Assembly: GCA_026398715.1 (NCBI GenBank)
Contig: JAPLSI010000119.1
Span: forward strand, 1-18,642
Direction: 5' to 3'
Length of the DNA stretch: 18,642 nt
Source of the DNA: Gammaproteobacteria bacterium
Lineage (GTDB): Bacteria > Pseudomonadota > Gammaproteobacteria > Xanthomonadales > Xanthomonadaceae
The position numbers were made by a program, and so were the translations under genes. This document shows positions 1 to 9,095 of the stretch, piece by piece (the stretch's first letter is position 1; every line of letters begins with the position of its first letter). Below the pieces are notes generated by a model. That model searched no databases and had not been told where the DNA came from. It saw only the letters and a list, made by a program, of their open reading frames with translations.

Positions 1-1
1 G

Positions 2-301
2 CTGGGCCTTGCCGAGGACCGCAGGATTTCCGTCTTCGAGCGCCCGCATACCGAAGCCAATTACCTGCTGCGCGAGATGGGCTTCGTGCTTGCGCGCAAG
101 CATTCCAAGCGCTTGCGCGTGATTGCGACCCTGTTATTTGCGCTGGTGCCGGCGCTGCTCGCGCTGCCGGTGTACCTGCTGGTGCACGTCGATGCCGGCC
201 CCTGGATGCTGGCGGCGTCGCTGTTTGCACTGGCGGGAACGCTGACCGAACGCTGGCTATTCTTCGCCGAAGCCAAGCACCTGGTGTCGCTGTACTACTG
301 A
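2..301 (+). CDS. DmsC-like molybdoenzyme membrane anchor subunit, C-terminal part
   Basis: The reading frame is open from the left edge to a TGA at 299-301, so only about the last 99 residues are present. The stretch TEANYLLREMGFVLARKHSK is characteristic of the DmsC/YnfH anchor family. It is followed by two hydrophobic membrane segments (near residues 40-60 and 68-85 of the fragment) and an ERWLFFAEAKH end. Such anchors pass quinol electrons to a periplasmic molybdopterin reductase through an iron-sulfur subunit. The catalytic and iron-sulfur partners would lie left of the window. The gene converges on hemC with only 10 bp between the stops and no visible terminator hairpin. Family assignment is good. 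The physiological acceptor (DMSO, TMAO, sulfur compounds or other) cannot be told from this end. Confidence 0.8.
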   Translation: MGLAEDRRISVFERPHTEANYLLREMGFVLARKHSKRLRVIATLLFALVPALLALPVYLLVHVDAGPWMLAASLFALAGTLTERWLFFAEAKHLVSLYY

Positions 302-311
302 GCTGCCTGCT

Positions 312-1247
312 TCAGCTCGACAGGCCGAGCAGGCGGCCGGCGCCTTTCACCAGCAATTCCGCGGCCACCAGGCGTCCCAGTCCTTCCGGATCGTCGGCGC
401 GGCCCACATGCGTGGCGCGAATGCATTCGCCCGTCGTGGCCGATCCCACCAGGCCTTCCAGCGTCAGCGCGCTGCCGTCGAGCGCGGCATAGGCGGCGAT
501 CGGCACCGTGCAGCTGCCGTGCAGGCGGCGATTCATGGCGCGCTCGGCTTCCACGCAGATTCGCGTGGGCGAATGGTCGAGCACCGACAAGATATTTGCC
601 GCGTCTGCATCGCCTTCGCGACACTCGATGGCGATCGCGCCCTGCGCCACCGCCGGCAACCAGCCAGGTGCATCCAGGCGGTGTCGGATGTAACGCGACA
701 GGCCCAATCGCTCCAACCCCGCACAAGCCAGGATGATGGCGTCGTATTCGCCCGATTCCATCTTGGCCAGCCGGGTATTCACATTGCCGCGAAGATCCGC
801 CAACAGCAGGTCGGGGCGGCGCGCGCGCAGCTGGGCCTGGCGGCGCAGCGAGGATGTGCCCACCCTGGCGCCCGGCGGCAGCGCATCGATATTGGTATGG
901 CGGTCGGACACGAAGGCATCGAACGCGTCGCCACGTTCCAGGATAGCGGCCAATTCGAATGGGCCGTCCAATACCATCGGCACGTCCTTCAGCGAATGCA
1001 CCGCGGCGTCGGCCGCGCCTGCAAGCATCGCGACTTCCAGTTCCTTCAGGAACAAGCCCTTGCCGCCGATTTCCGACAGCGGCCGGTCGATGATGCGATC
1101 GCCGCGTGTGGTCATCGGCACCAGTTCGACGGCAAGGCCCGGATGGGCCGCGCGCAGGCGCGCCGCCACGTGTTCGGTCTGCCACAGCGCCAGTGCGCTC
1201 TGTCGTGTCGCCAGTCGGAAAGTTTTCATCTGCGCATTATCGCTCAT
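312..1247 (-). CDS. hemC: Hydroxymethylbilane synthase (porphobilinogen deaminase)
   Basis: This cytoplasmic enzyme of tetrapyrrole synthesis joins four porphobilinogen molecules into hydroxymethylbilane. The 311-residue product has the full family length. It contains HSLKDVP with the catalytic Asp near 88, [11 protein letters not shown] near 130, LRGNVNTRL near 152, and [12 protein letters not shown] with the dipyrromethane-cofactor cysteine near 246. I chose the ATG at 1247 because AGGG lies four bases upstream. A GTG at 1250 and an ATG at 1229 are also in frame but have poorer ribosome sites. It is the last gene of the algZ-algR-hemC series, 37 bp after algR. The hemD gene that often follows hemC is absent. 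The next gene downstream is on the other strand. Confidence 0.97.
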   Translation of the reverse strand: MSDNAQMKTFRLATRQSALALWQTEHVAARLRAAHPGLAVELVPMTTRGDRIIDRPLSEIGGKGLFLKELEVAMLAGAADAAVHSLKDVPMVLDGPFELAAILERGDAFDAFVSDRHTNIDALPPGARVGTSSLRRQAQLRARRPDLLLADLRGNVNTRLAKMESGEYDAIILACAGLERLGLSRYIRHRLDAPGWLPAVAQGAIAIECREGDADAANILSVLDHSPTRICVEAERAMNRRLHGSCTVPIAAYAALDGSALTLEGLVGSATTGECIRATHVGRADDPEGLGRLVAAELLVKGAGRLLGLSS

Positions 1248-1284
1248 CACACCCTGCCGTTGGAGTGGCCGGCGGCGTGTCGCG

Positions 1285-2025
1285 CTAAAGGTGCTTGAGT
1301 CGCTCGCGCAGGGTCGGCAGGCAGCGGCGGCTCACTTCCAGCGGCGCCTTGCCATGGCGCAGGATCGCGTGCACCTGGCCGTCCGGCATGCGCTTGAGTT
1401 CCAGGAATTCGTCGTTGGCTACCAGGCAGTTGCGATGGATGCGCTGGAACCGGTCGGAGAACTCCTGCTCCAGCGACTTCAGCGACTCCTCGATCAGGTC
1501 CTCGCCGCGCGCGTGGTGCACCAGTACGTATTTTTCCTCGGCGAGCAGGTAGTGCACGTCCTCAATGGGGATCAGCCGCAGGTTGCCGCGCATCCGCGCG
1601 GCCAGGTGGCTGCGTTGCCGTTGCGGCGCGCCCGGCACATCGATTGACGCGGCCGGCGCCGCCGGCGTGCGACTGCGGCGGGCGCGGTCCAATGCCTCCA
1701 GCAGGCGTTCCTGGCGCACCGGCTTGACCAGGTAGTCGACGGCGGCGGCTTCGAACGCCTTCAGCGCGTGTTCGTCGTAGGCGGTGCAGAAGATGACGGC
1801 CGGTCGCGGCTCCAGCCGCGCCAGGTGGCGCGCGGCTTCCAGGCCATCCATCACCGGCATCGCAATGTCCATCAGCACCGCGTCCGCGGCAAGGGCGCTG
1901 GCTTTTTCCACGGCCTCGCGACCATTCGCCGCATCGCCAACCACCACGACGTCCTCCAGCCCGGACAGCATGGCCGCCAGGCGTTGCCGGGCCGGCTGTT
2001 CGTCGTCGACGATCAAGACTTTCAT
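1285..2025 (-). CDS. algR: AlgR-like LytTR response regulator
   Basis: This is a two-component DNA-binding regulator of 246 residues, close to the size of Pseudomonas AlgR. The receiver domain occupies about residues 1-118: acidic pair D7-D8, phosphoacceptor D53 in LMDIAMP, T81 and K101 in LVKPV. A proline/alanine-rich linker leads to a LytTR DNA-binding domain at about 145-243, with [19 protein letters not shown] and a C-terminal LEVSRR block. The ATG at 2025 overlaps the kinase stop in an ATGA arrangement, so the two are translationally coupled. It starts directly with MKVLIVDDE. The longer in-frame extension to 2049 lies inside the kinase gene and is not needed. AlgR controls alginate, type IV pili and virulence in Pseudomonas. 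The targets here are unknown. Confidence 0.93.
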   Translation of the reverse strand: MKVLIVDDEQPARQRLAAMLSGLEDVVVVGDAANGREAVEKASALAADAVLMDIAMPVMDGLEAARHLARLEPRPAVIFCTAYDEHALKAFEAAAVDYLVKPVRQERLLEALDRARRSRTPAAPAASIDVPGAPQRQRSHLAARMRGNLRLIPIEDVHYLLAEEKYVLVHHARGEDLIEESLKSLEQEFSDRFQRIHRNCLVANDEFLELKRMPDGQVHAILRHGKAPLEVSRRCLPTLRERLKHL

Positions 2026-3059
2026 GGCAGGGGCAACTCGATTTCGCAAAGGTAGATGCCCTCGCGGGTGCTTCGATGGAATTTCGCGTCGGCGCCGAAA
2101 TGATAGGCCAGCCGTTGCGCGATGGAATCCTGGGCGTGCCGGTTGCCCGGCTCCAGCCCGGGCCGCGCCGCGGGTACCGGATTGCTGATGCGCAGCCGCA
2201 GCCGGCGACCTTCCGGAACGATCTCGATATGGATGTCGCCGCCATCGGCCAGCTGCGCGATGCCGTGCAGCACGGCGTTCTCGACCAGGGGCTGCAGCAC
2301 CAGCCGCGGCATGCGCAAATCCAGCGGCGCCGCATCGGCCACTTGCCAGTGCACGCGCAGGCGCGACCCGAGGCGCAAGGCTTCAATGGCCAGATAGCGC
2401 TTGGCCAGATGGATCTCCTCGGCCAGCGTGGACTCACCCTGTCCCGCGCCCAGTGCGGCACGGAACAATTCCGATAGGTCTTCCACCGCGCGCTCGGCGG
2501 TGTGCGGGTCGGTGCGCACCAGGCTGGCGATCGTGTTCATCGAATTGAACAGGAAGTGCGGGCGGATGCGCGCCTGCAGGGCGTCAACCTCTGCCTTGGC
2601 GTGCGCCTTCAGGCGGGAGTTCCATTGCTCGCTGACGTAGAAGTAGCGCAGGGCCAACGCCGATATCAGCATGGCCAGGGCGGAAATGCTGCCGACGAAG
2701 CGCCAGCGCTGGTCGCCGGGCAAGGTGTAGTTGGTACCCAGGCCGATATCGATCTGCTGCACGGCCCAGGCCCCGAAGGCCGCCACGGCCAGCGGCAAGG
2801 CGGCGGCGAACGCCAGCGCGAGGCCGCGCGGCTGGCGGTCCACCAGCGGGCCGGCCTTGCAGTAGACGATGGCGATGGTCAGGCCCATCCACAGCGAGAA
2901 GGCGCTGGCGGCGAGGAATTCGTTCAGCGTCCAGGCCTGGCCGTGGGTCGGCGCCAGGCCGATGATGACCACGACCAGTTCGGCGATGGCCAATACCGCC
3001 GCGATGCGCGGCAATCGACAGAAATCCGGGAACCAGGGGCGGCGTTCAACGTCGGCCAT
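2022..3059 (-). CDS. algZ: AlgZ/FimS-like LytS-family sensor histidine kinase
   Basis: A 345-residue inner-membrane kinase with about four hydrophobic segments (near 17-36, 45-66, 79-101 and 121-140). A His_kinase (LytS/YehU-type) domain follows, with the phosphoacceptor region QARIRPHFLFNSMNTIASL (His168) and the N box PRLVLQPLVENAVLHGI (Asn261). The ATP-lid region is divergent: RISNPVP replaces a normal DxGxG, as is usual in AlgZ-type kinases. No extracytoplasmic sensor domain is seen, so the signal is probably read in or near the membrane. It is coupled to algR by a 4-bp overlap and starts 14 bp after the esterase stop. No strong Shine-Dalgarno is visible before the ATG, which fits translation coupled to the upstream gene. 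Confidence 0.9.
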   Translation of the reverse strand: MADVERRPWFPDFCRLPRIAAVLAIAELVVVIIGLAPTHGQAWTLNEFLAASAFSLWMGLTIAIVYCKAGPLVDRQPRGLALAFAAALPLAVAAFGAWAVQQIDIGLGTNYTLPGDQRWRFVGSISALAMLISALALRYFYVSEQWNSRLKAHAKAEVDALQARIRPHFLFNSMNTIASLVRTDPHTAERAVEDLSELFRAALGAGQGESTLAEEIHLAKRYLAIEALRLGSRLRVHWQVADAAPLDLRMPRLVLQPLVENAVLHGIAQLADGGDIHIEIVPEGRRLRLRISNPVPAARPGLEPGNRHAQDSIAQRLAYHFGADAKFHRSTREGIYLCEIELPLP

Positions 3060-3073
3060 GGCCGAAGTATGGG

Positions 3074-3739
3074 TCAGCCGCCGCCGAAACGCACCGTCAG
3101 CCAGTCGCCCAGGTCGCGGATTTCCTCATTGCAGACGCTGTGCGCCATCGGATAGGCGTGGTATTCGACCTTGACGCCCAGTTCCTGCAGCGCGGTGCGC
3201 GATCGGGTGCCGAGCACTGGCGCCACCACCGGGTCCTGGCTGCCGTGCCCCATGAACACCGGCGTCGCGATGCCCGCCGGGGTGATTTCGGCGCGCGTCT
3301 TGTCGCCCAGCGGCAGGTAGCCCGACAGGCAGGCGATGCCGGCGAGGCCCGCCTCGCGACGCAGGCCGCTGGCCAGTGCGACAGCCCCGCCCTGCGAAAA
3401 TCCAATCAGCACCAGGCGCGACGGCGGCACGCCGCGATCGCGTTCGCGAGCTATCAGCGCATCCACTTCTGCAATCGATTCGCGCAGGCCGGTTTCGTCG
3501 GCGCGCTGGTCGATGGACAGGCTCTTGATGTCATACCAGGCGCGCATCGGCACGCCGCCGTTGATGGTGACCGGGCGAACCCGCGCATGCGGAAATACGA
3601 AACGGATCGCCGGCCAGTCCGGCCGGACCAGTTCGGGCACGATGGGTGCGAAGTCGTGCCCGTCGGCGCCGAGCCCGTGCAACCACAGGATGGTCCACGC
3701 GGGGCGCGCCCGCGTTTGCTGCTCGACGGTTTCCAGCAT
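3074..3739 (-). CDS. Alpha/beta-hydrolase, carboxylesterase/phospholipase family
   Basis: A 221-residue protein of the Abhydrolase_2 (acyl-protein thioesterase/carboxylesterase) family. The order of motifs is complete: oxyanion region WLHGLGADGHDF near 19-30, nucleophile elbow GFSQGGA with Ser115, GHGSQDP with Asp169, and AYPMAHSV with His200. There is no signal peptide, so it is cytoplasmic. These enzymes hydrolyse short-chain or acyl-thioester substrates. The true substrate cannot be read from sequence. It lies 17 bp after the DUF3313-like gene and 14 bp before algZ, so it probably belongs to the same transcript. Only a weak ribosome site precedes the ATG. Confidence 0.92.
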   Translation of the reverse strand: MLETVEQQTRARPAWTILWLHGLGADGHDFAPIVPELVRPDWPAIRFVFPHARVRPVTINGGVPMRAWYDIKSLSIDQRADETGLRESIAEVDALIARERDRGVPPSRLVLIGFSQGGAVALASGLRREAGLAGIACLSGYLPLGDKTRAEITPAGIATPVFMGHGSQDPVVAPVLGTRSRTALQELGVKVEYHAYPMAHSVCNEEIRDLGDWLTVRFGGG

Positions 3740-3756
3740 CTGGGGTCTTGTCCGGC

Positions 3757-4476
3757 TCAGGGCCGGCTATTAGGCCTGTCGCCCGCGACCCGGGCAAGCT
3801 CGAGGTGCCGGCGCAGCGTCCGCGCCCACTCGCTGGCGACCATGCCGACTTCGCGCGTGTTTTCCACGCGGGTCGTGCGTTCGAAGGTCGCATGGTCATG
3901 CCCATCGACGTGGTCAAGCAGGCGCATCACGATGGCGCCGGAGGCCGAGTCGCGCAACTCCGCCACCAGCGTGAGCTGGCCGAACGATTGGGCGTAGCTC
4001 TTGGTGATGCCCGGCGTCGGCAGGTCAGGGGCATTGAGGTACAGGTCCACTACCCGCACCTCGACTTGCAGCACGCCAGCGCCCGGCGCACCCGCCACCC
4101 GCCACCCGTTCTTTTCGAATTCGCGCCTGATTTCACGATCGACCACGCCGGCCATGTCTTCGCGAATCCGGTCGGCATCGCGCGGATTCACGCGTGTGCC
4201 GGTCGGAATGGCCGCGCTGCGCTCCCAGTTTTTCTGGAATGACACCGCTACGGGTTTGAGCAGGATGCCGTTGTAGCCCTGCAGTTGGACGCCAGGCGCC
4301 GCATAGGCCACATCCATGCCGCGGATGCTGATGGCTTGCAGGCCTTCGGCGCGCCAGGCTTGCGCCGCTTGATCGCGCGTAGCAGGAGCCTCCGCGACGG
4401 GGTTGGCCGACGCAGCAGCCTGACCGGCGACACCCAGGGCCAACAGCAGGGAAAGCGTGCATGGAACGAGGCGCAT
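3757..4476 (-). CDS. DUF3313-like secreted protein
   Basis: A 239-residue protein with an N-terminal signal peptide (MRLVPCTLSLLLALGVAGQA, likely cleaved by signal peptidase I near residue 22). The signal peptide does contain a cysteine, at residue 6, but it lies too early to form a lipobox, and no cysteine sits at the cleavage site. That makes it unlike the many DUF3313 members that are lipoproteins. The block YNGILLKPVAVSFQKNW and a later GAGVLQVEVRVVDLYL region resemble DUF3313, a family of periplasmic proteins without a known activity. A good Shine-Dalgarno, AGGAG, sits seven bases before the ATG at 4476. It is the first gene of the presumed operon leading through the esterase to algZ-algR-hemC, and it diverges from the ABC exporter across 165 bp. 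I infer a cell-envelope role only from export and neighbours. Confidence 0.75.
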   Translation of the reverse strand: MRLVPCTLSLLLALGVAGQAAASANPVAEAPATRDQAAQAWRAEGLQAISIRGMDVAYAAPGVQLQGYNGILLKPVAVSFQKNWERSAAIPTGTRVNPRDADRIREDMAGVVDREIRREFEKNGWRVAGAPGAGVLQVEVRVVDLYLNAPDLPTPGITKSYAQSFGQLTLVAELRDSASGAIVMRLLDHVDGHDHATFERTTRVENTREVGMVASEWARTLRRHLELARVAGDRPNSRP

Positions 4477-4559
4477 CTGGTTTCTCCTGGGCCATCGGGA
4501 CCCTGTTATTCAACCTGATTCCGGGGCGGCGCGAAGCCTGCCGCCGACCTGCCAGTCAG

Positions 4560-4580
4560 CGGCCGGTCAGCGTCCGGCCG
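4560..4580. repeat. Inverted repeat in the divergent exporter/DUF3313 intergenic region
   Basis: CGGCCGG and CCGGCCG form a perfect 7-bp inverted repeat around a 7-base spacer. It lies between two divergently transcribed genes, about 60 bp before the ABC gene. It could be an operator or merely a GC-rich hairpin. There is no direct evidence for either. Confidence 0.35.
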
Positions 4581-4626
4581 GCTACCGCGAGGGTGAAGCC
4601 GTGCTGGCCAGGTCGCGACTGGACGC

Positions 4627-4635
4627 TGCTAGTAT
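4627..4635 (+). promoter_or_regulatory. Extended -10 promoter element giving a possible leaderless start
   Basis: TG-C-TAGTAT is an extended -10 box matching TGnTATAAT at most positions. It ends seven bases before the ATG at 4642, the usual distance to the transcription start. Transcription would therefore begin at or next to the A of the start codon. No Shine-Dalgarno sequence is present before that ATG, which agrees with leaderless translation. No good -35 box is visible, and extended -10 promoters need it less. Confidence 0.45.
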
Positions 4636-4641
4636 TTCACG

Positions 4642-5585
<944 letters not shown>

Positions 5586-5589
<4 letters not shown>

Positions 5590-6347
5590 ACTGGCACGGC
5601 ATCAAGGCCATCTACCGATTCGAGATGGCGCGCACCTTCCGCACCATCACCCAGTCCATCGCATCCCCGGTGCTGTCCACCTCGCTGTACTTCGTGGTGT
5701 TCGGGGCCGCCATCGGCTCGCGCATGGGCGAGGTGGACGGCATCAGCTACGGCGCCTTCATCATCCCCGGCCTGATCATGCTGTCGCTGTTGAACGAAAG
5801 CATTTCCAACGCCTCGTTCGGCATCTACATGCCCAAGTGGGCAGGCACCATCTTCGAGTTGCTGTCAGCGCCCGTATCGTACGTGGAAGTGGTGATCGGC
5901 TATGTCGGCGCCGCCGCCACCAAGTCGGTAATGCTCGGCATACTGATTTTGGTGACAGCGCGCATCTTCGTGCCTTACGAGATCGCGCATCCGTTCTGGA
6001 TGGTGTCGTTCCTGGTGCTGACCGCCATCACCTTCAGCCTGTTCGGTTTCATCATCGGCCTGTGGGCGGACGACTTCCAGAAACTGCAGGTGATCCCGCT
6101 GATGATCGTGACGCCGCTTACCTTCCTCGGCGGCGCCTTCTATTCCATCAACATGCTGCCGCCGATCTGGCAGAAGATCACCCTGTTCAACCCGGTGGTG
6201 TACCTGATCAGCGGCTTCCGCTGGAGCTTCTACGGCGTTGCCGACGTGAATGTCGGCATCAGCGTCGCCGCGATCCTGGGCTTCCTGGCGCTGTGCCTGG
6301 TCGCCGTGTGGTGGATATTCAAGACCGGCTGGAAGCTCAAGGCCTGA
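5586..6347 (+). CDS. ABC-2 type exporter, permease (YadH-like)
   Basis: A 253-residue inner-membrane protein with about six hydrophobic segments and the ABC-2 family hallmarks. An N-terminal amphipathic region ([16 protein letters not shown]) comes first, and [20 protein letters not shown] lies near residues 178-197, followed by [12 protein letters not shown]. It resembles E. coli YadH (about 256 residues). The ATG at 5586 lies within the final codons of the ATPase gene, so the two are translated together. Two ATPases and two permeases would form the exporter. The stop abuts the stop of the converging RidA gene with no intergenic base, so transcripts from both sides must overlap. The exported substrate is not known. 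Confidence 0.93.
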
Positions 6348-6842
6348 TCAGGGCCTGACCGCCGTGACTTCGATTTCCACCAGGAAGGCCGGGTTGACCA
6401 GCGCGGCGACCTGCATGGTCGAGCGCGTGGGCAGGTTGGGTTGTTCGGCCGTGCCGAAGAACTCGCTGTAGCCCTGCATGAAGCCGCCGAAATCCAGCTT
6501 GCCTTCCTTGGCCGGGTCGCCGACCAGGAATACCTGCATCTTCACCACGTCCTTCATGGTCAGGCCGATCGATTCGAGCTGCGCCTTGATCACGTTCATC
6601 ACGCTGATGGTCTGCGTCCTGGTATCGCCATAGACGGCAGGCACGTCCTTGCCGGCGTCGGCATTGGCGGGCTTGGGAACCATGCCGCTGAGGTACACGG
6701 TGGTCTTGCCGGCCGGCACTTCCACGGCCGCGAGGATCGGGAACGTACTGCCGCCGGGCAATTTGTGCCGGACGACGTCGCCGGCCGAGGCCAGGCCGGG
6801 CGCAAGCAAGAGGGCAAGCAGTGGGGCGGTGAATGGACGCAT
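6348..6842 (-). CDS. Exported RidA/YjgF-family (Rid) protein, predicted imine deaminase
   Basis: The 164-residue product begins with a clear signal peptide ([20 protein letters not shown], cleavage near 20). A RidA domain follows. The C-terminal region [14 protein letters not shown], then VEIE, fits the Rid signature: the substrate-binding Arg is R140 and the conserved Glu is about E156. Rid enzymes hydrolyse reactive imines/enamines to carbonyl compounds and ammonia, usually in the cytoplasm. An exported copy is less common. The ATG at 6842 was chosen because AAAGGGAGA sits six bases upstream and the signal peptide begins there. A longer open frame to 6980 overlaps the cytochrome gene. It is the last gene of the amine oxidase-cytochrome operon, 13 bp after the cytochrome stop, which suggests it clears the oxidase's imine product. 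Confidence 0.93.
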   Translation of the reverse strand: MRPFTAPLLALLLAPGLASAGDVVRHKLPGGSTFPILAAVEVPAGKTTVYLSGMVPKPANADAGKDVPAVYGDTRTQTISVMNVIKAQLESIGLTMKDVVKMQVFLVGDPAKEGKLDFGGFMQGYSEFFGTAEQPNLPTRSTMQVAALVNPAFLVEIEVTAVRP

Positions 6843-6855
6843 GTTGGATCTCCCT

Positions 6856-7350
6856 TTATTTTTTGTCCGGTTTTTTGTCCGGCTGCAATGCACGCACGTC
6901 GTCCGCGGTGATCGGGTCCGGATAGTTGTTGCCGAAATTGCTGCGGATGTAGTTGACCACGTTGGCGACCTGCACGTCATTCAACCATACCGGCGGGAAA
7001 TAGAATTCGTTCCTGCGCGGCGGCGCGAACGCCGGCATGTTGCGGCGGCCGTTCAACATCGTGATCGCCACATAGCGCGACGACGACAGGTTGGTGTTGC
7101 CGGCAAATGCCGGGTAGGCACCCGCGCCTACCGCGCCACGGCCGTCCTTCATGTGGCAGCCAGCGCAGATCTGCTGGTAGATCCGTTCGCCGTCGTTGGT
7201 GCCCATCATGCCGGTGTCTTCGGCGGCGGGCTTGGCCGGCGCCTTTGGGTCGGCGGCGTTGTCTGCGGCCAATGCCGGCATGCCCATTGCGGCCAGCATC
7301 GCCAGCATCAGTGCCGCGCGCGGCAGTCGTTTCGATGGCAGGAAGCTCAT
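6856..7350 (-). CDS. Periplasmic monoheme c-type cytochrome
   Basis: A 164-residue protein with a Sec signal peptide (hydrophobic core at 11-28, cleavage after PALAA). One heme-attachment site, CAGCH, is at 62-66, and a probable axial Met105 lies in RRNMPAF. It belongs to the small class I cytochromes that shuttle electrons in the periplasm. Its ATG overlaps the amine oxidase stop (ATGA), and the RidA gene follows. It is therefore the likely electron acceptor of the oxidase, passing electrons to a terminal oxidase. The related precedent is NicA2 nicotine oxidoreductase with its cytochrome CycN. The C-terminus QPDKKPDKK is encoded by a tandem 12-bp duplication and is probably a disordered, basic tail. 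Confidence 0.93.
   Translation of the reverse strand: MSFLPSKRLPRAALMLAMLAAMGMPALAADNAADPKAPAKPAAEDTGMMGTNDGERIYQQICAGCHMKDGRGAVGAGAYPAFAGNTNLSSSRYVAITMLNGRRNMPAFAPPRRNEFYFPPVWLNDVQVANVVNYIRSNFGNNYPDPITADDVRALQPDKKPDKK
6859..6882. repeat. Perfect tandem 12-bp repeat at the end of the cytochrome gene
   Basis: TTTTTTGTCCGG occurs twice in direct succession. On the coding strand it encodes the repeated PDKK at the C-terminus of the cytochrome. Each unit contains a run of six A on the coding strand. A slippage duplication is the simplest explanation. Confidence 0.9.
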
Positions 7351-8930
7351 GCCTTGGCTCCTTCGGACAGCGCGCGCTGGTGCAGGCGACCTATGGCGTC
7401 CAGCGCGGAAGTAACCGCACCTTCCTGCCAGGCAGGAAGATAGGACGCGTGTTCACCGGCCAGCACGATGCGGCCGTCGAAGGCGCACAGGTTGTCGAAA
7501 TGTTCCTCGCGCTTGGCTTCGGTCCACAACGCGAAGCAACCCATCGTGTGCGGTACGCGATGCCAGGCGACGGCCATGCCGTTGTCGAATTCCGCCGGAT
7601 ACTGCGGATGGATCTGCGCGCCTTGCTCCACCGCCGCGCGAATGCGTTCGGCCGGCGTCATGGCCGTCATCTTCATTGCGTTGGGGCCCCACAGATAGGC
7701 GCCCAGCAGCACGCCCTTGCCCGGGCTGTGGTAGCCCGTGGCCGGATAGCTGATGTTGCTGATCGGAAGGTCGGTGTAGCTGATGCCGCCGTAGATGTGC
7801 TCGTCCTCTTCCCAGAAACGGCGCTTGAACTGCAGGCCGATCTTGATCGCCGAGGCATAGTTGACCGCGCTGATGGCGGCCGTCATCGGCGCCCCGACAT
7901 TCATCGGGATCTGGCTGAGGATGGACAGCGGGATGGTGCAGACGCACCAGTCGGCTTTGGCGGTGAGCGTGCCGCCGGGCGACGCCGTGTCCTGGTAGCT
8001 GACCACGACGCCATTGGAGTCCTGGTGGATTTCCGTCACCTTTGATTGATAACGGATGATGCCGCCGAGTTCGCGCGCGAAGGCCTGCGCAATCATGTCC
8101 ATGCCGCCGACTGGTTGCAGCACCGAACTCTGGAAGTCGTACAGGTCGCCCAGGGGCAAGCTGCTCCACAACTCGGAATTGATCACGTCGTGCAGTCCGA
8201 CCGGATCAGAGAAATCCGGTTTGCCACTAAGCCCGCCGCCTGGGTCTTTCTTGAAGCCACGGCGGTCGCTGGTGTCATAGCCCTTCACATACTTGTGCTT
8301 GTCATCCAGCGCGCCCCACCACTGCAGCGAGCCGAGTAATTTTTCCTTGTCTTCCTTGCTGACCACGGCGTCGAGCTTGCCCTCGTTGGTGACCTTGGCC
8401 AGCAACTCGGCGACGTGCCCGTGGTAGTCGGCCTTCACGGTGCGGTAGCGCTGCGGCTTGCCGCCGAAGGCCTTCGAGCTGTGCAGGAAGGCGTTGTGGT
8501 TGACCTGCACGAAGTTTTCCAACTGCACGCCCAGTTCGCGGCAATAGCTGAGGATGCCGTGGTGGTGGTGCGGCAGTCGCCAGGGACCGGGGTTGATATA
8601 CAAGCCCTTGTCGAACTGGCAATGCTGGGTTTCGCCGCCCAGTTCGGTATAGGTGTCGCCGCCGCGCAGGGTCCAGTTGCGGCCGCCTGCCTTGGCGTTG
8701 TATTCGAGCACCTGCACCTGGTAGCCGGCCTTGCGTAGCTCGAGGGCGGTGACCAATCCGGCGATGCCCGCGCCCAGCACCAGCACCGATGCACCCTTGG
8801 GCGCAGGCCCCAACTGCGGCCTGCCCTTGTAATGGGTCTCCGCAGCCAGTCCCAGGCTAGTCATCGCCTGGTACATCACCGCGCTGCCTGCCGTCATTCC
8901 CACCATGCGCAGCAACTGCCGCCGCGTCAT
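7347..8930 (-). CDS. Tat-exported flavin monoamine oxidase/dehydrogenase
   Basis: A 527-residue FAD enzyme of the amine oxidase family. It starts with a twin-arginine signal, MTRRQLLRMV followed by a hydrophobic stretch to about residue 30, so it is exported folded with its flavin. The dinucleotide-binding motif VLVLGAGIAGLV (49-60), the AGGRNW motif (81-86), a HHHHGILSYCRELGV segment, and the C-terminal flavin motif AGEHASYLPAWQEGA (from about 491) are all present. It should oxidise a primary or secondary amine, or an amino acid, to an imine. Electrons probably go to the cytochrome encoded next rather than to oxygen. I chose ATG 8930 for its AGGGGG site and short Tat n-region. ATG 8957, with GGGGAAG, and a start at 8993 are possible. 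The substrate is not identifiable. Confidence 0.93.
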   Translation of the reverse strand: MTRRQLLRMVGMTAGSAVMYQAMTSLGLAAETHYKGRPQLGPAPKGASVLVLGAGIAGLVTALELRKAGYQVQVLEYNAKAGGRNWTLRGGDTYTELGGETQHCQFDKGLYINPGPWRLPHHHHGILSYCRELGVQLENFVQVNHNAFLHSSKAFGGKPQRYRTVKADYHGHVAELLAKVTNEGKLDAVVSKEDKEKLLGSLQWWGALDDKHKYVKGYDTSDRRGFKKDPGGGLSGKPDFSDPVGLHDVINSELWSSLPLGDLYDFQSSVLQPVGGMDMIAQAFARELGGIIRYQSKVTEIHQDSNGVVVSYQDTASPGGTLTAKADWCVCTIPLSILSQIPMNVGAPMTAAISAVNYASAIKIGLQFKRRFWEEDEHIYGGISYTDLPISNISYPATGYHSPGKGVLLGAYLWGPNAMKMTAMTPAERIRAAVEQGAQIHPQYPAEFDNGMAVAWHRVPHTMGCFALWTEAKREEHFDNLCAFDGRIVLAGEHASYLPAWQEGAVTSALDAIGRLHQRALSEGAKA

Positions 8931-9057
8931 GGAACCCCCTGTAGCTTCGCTAACCATTCGCTTCCCCGGCGTTTGGGCGTCATGCCTGTTCACAAACGAT
9001 ACGCCGAAACCGGCCCGAAGGTGCCATGCGCGAGGGGCAGCCGGGCTTTCAGGGCCG

Positions 9058-9095
9058 AAAAAAAACCCCGGCCACCGAGGGGATCGGTGCCGGGG
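9058..9095 (-). terminator. Strong intrinsic terminator inside the amine-oxidase 5' region
   Basis: Arms at 9066-9078 and 9084-9095 pair as a 12-bp GC-rich stem with a single bulged C and a 5-base loop. Read on the minus strand, the stem is followed at once by eight U residues (9065-9058). This is a textbook Rho-independent terminator. It sits about 130 bases before the oxidase ATG on the same strand, with no protein gene just upstream, so it ends either a small RNA or an attenuated operon leader. Confidence 0.85.

Noticed and set aside
295..1185. Overlapping long frame on the minus strand over hemC
   Set aside because: It is a frame-shifted shadow of hemC with Arg/Gly-rich composition and no motifs.
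6341..6355. CCTGATCAGG palindrome at the abutting permease and RidA stops
   Set aside because: It arises from two stop codons meeting. The stem is short and has no T-run, so it is not a convincing terminator.
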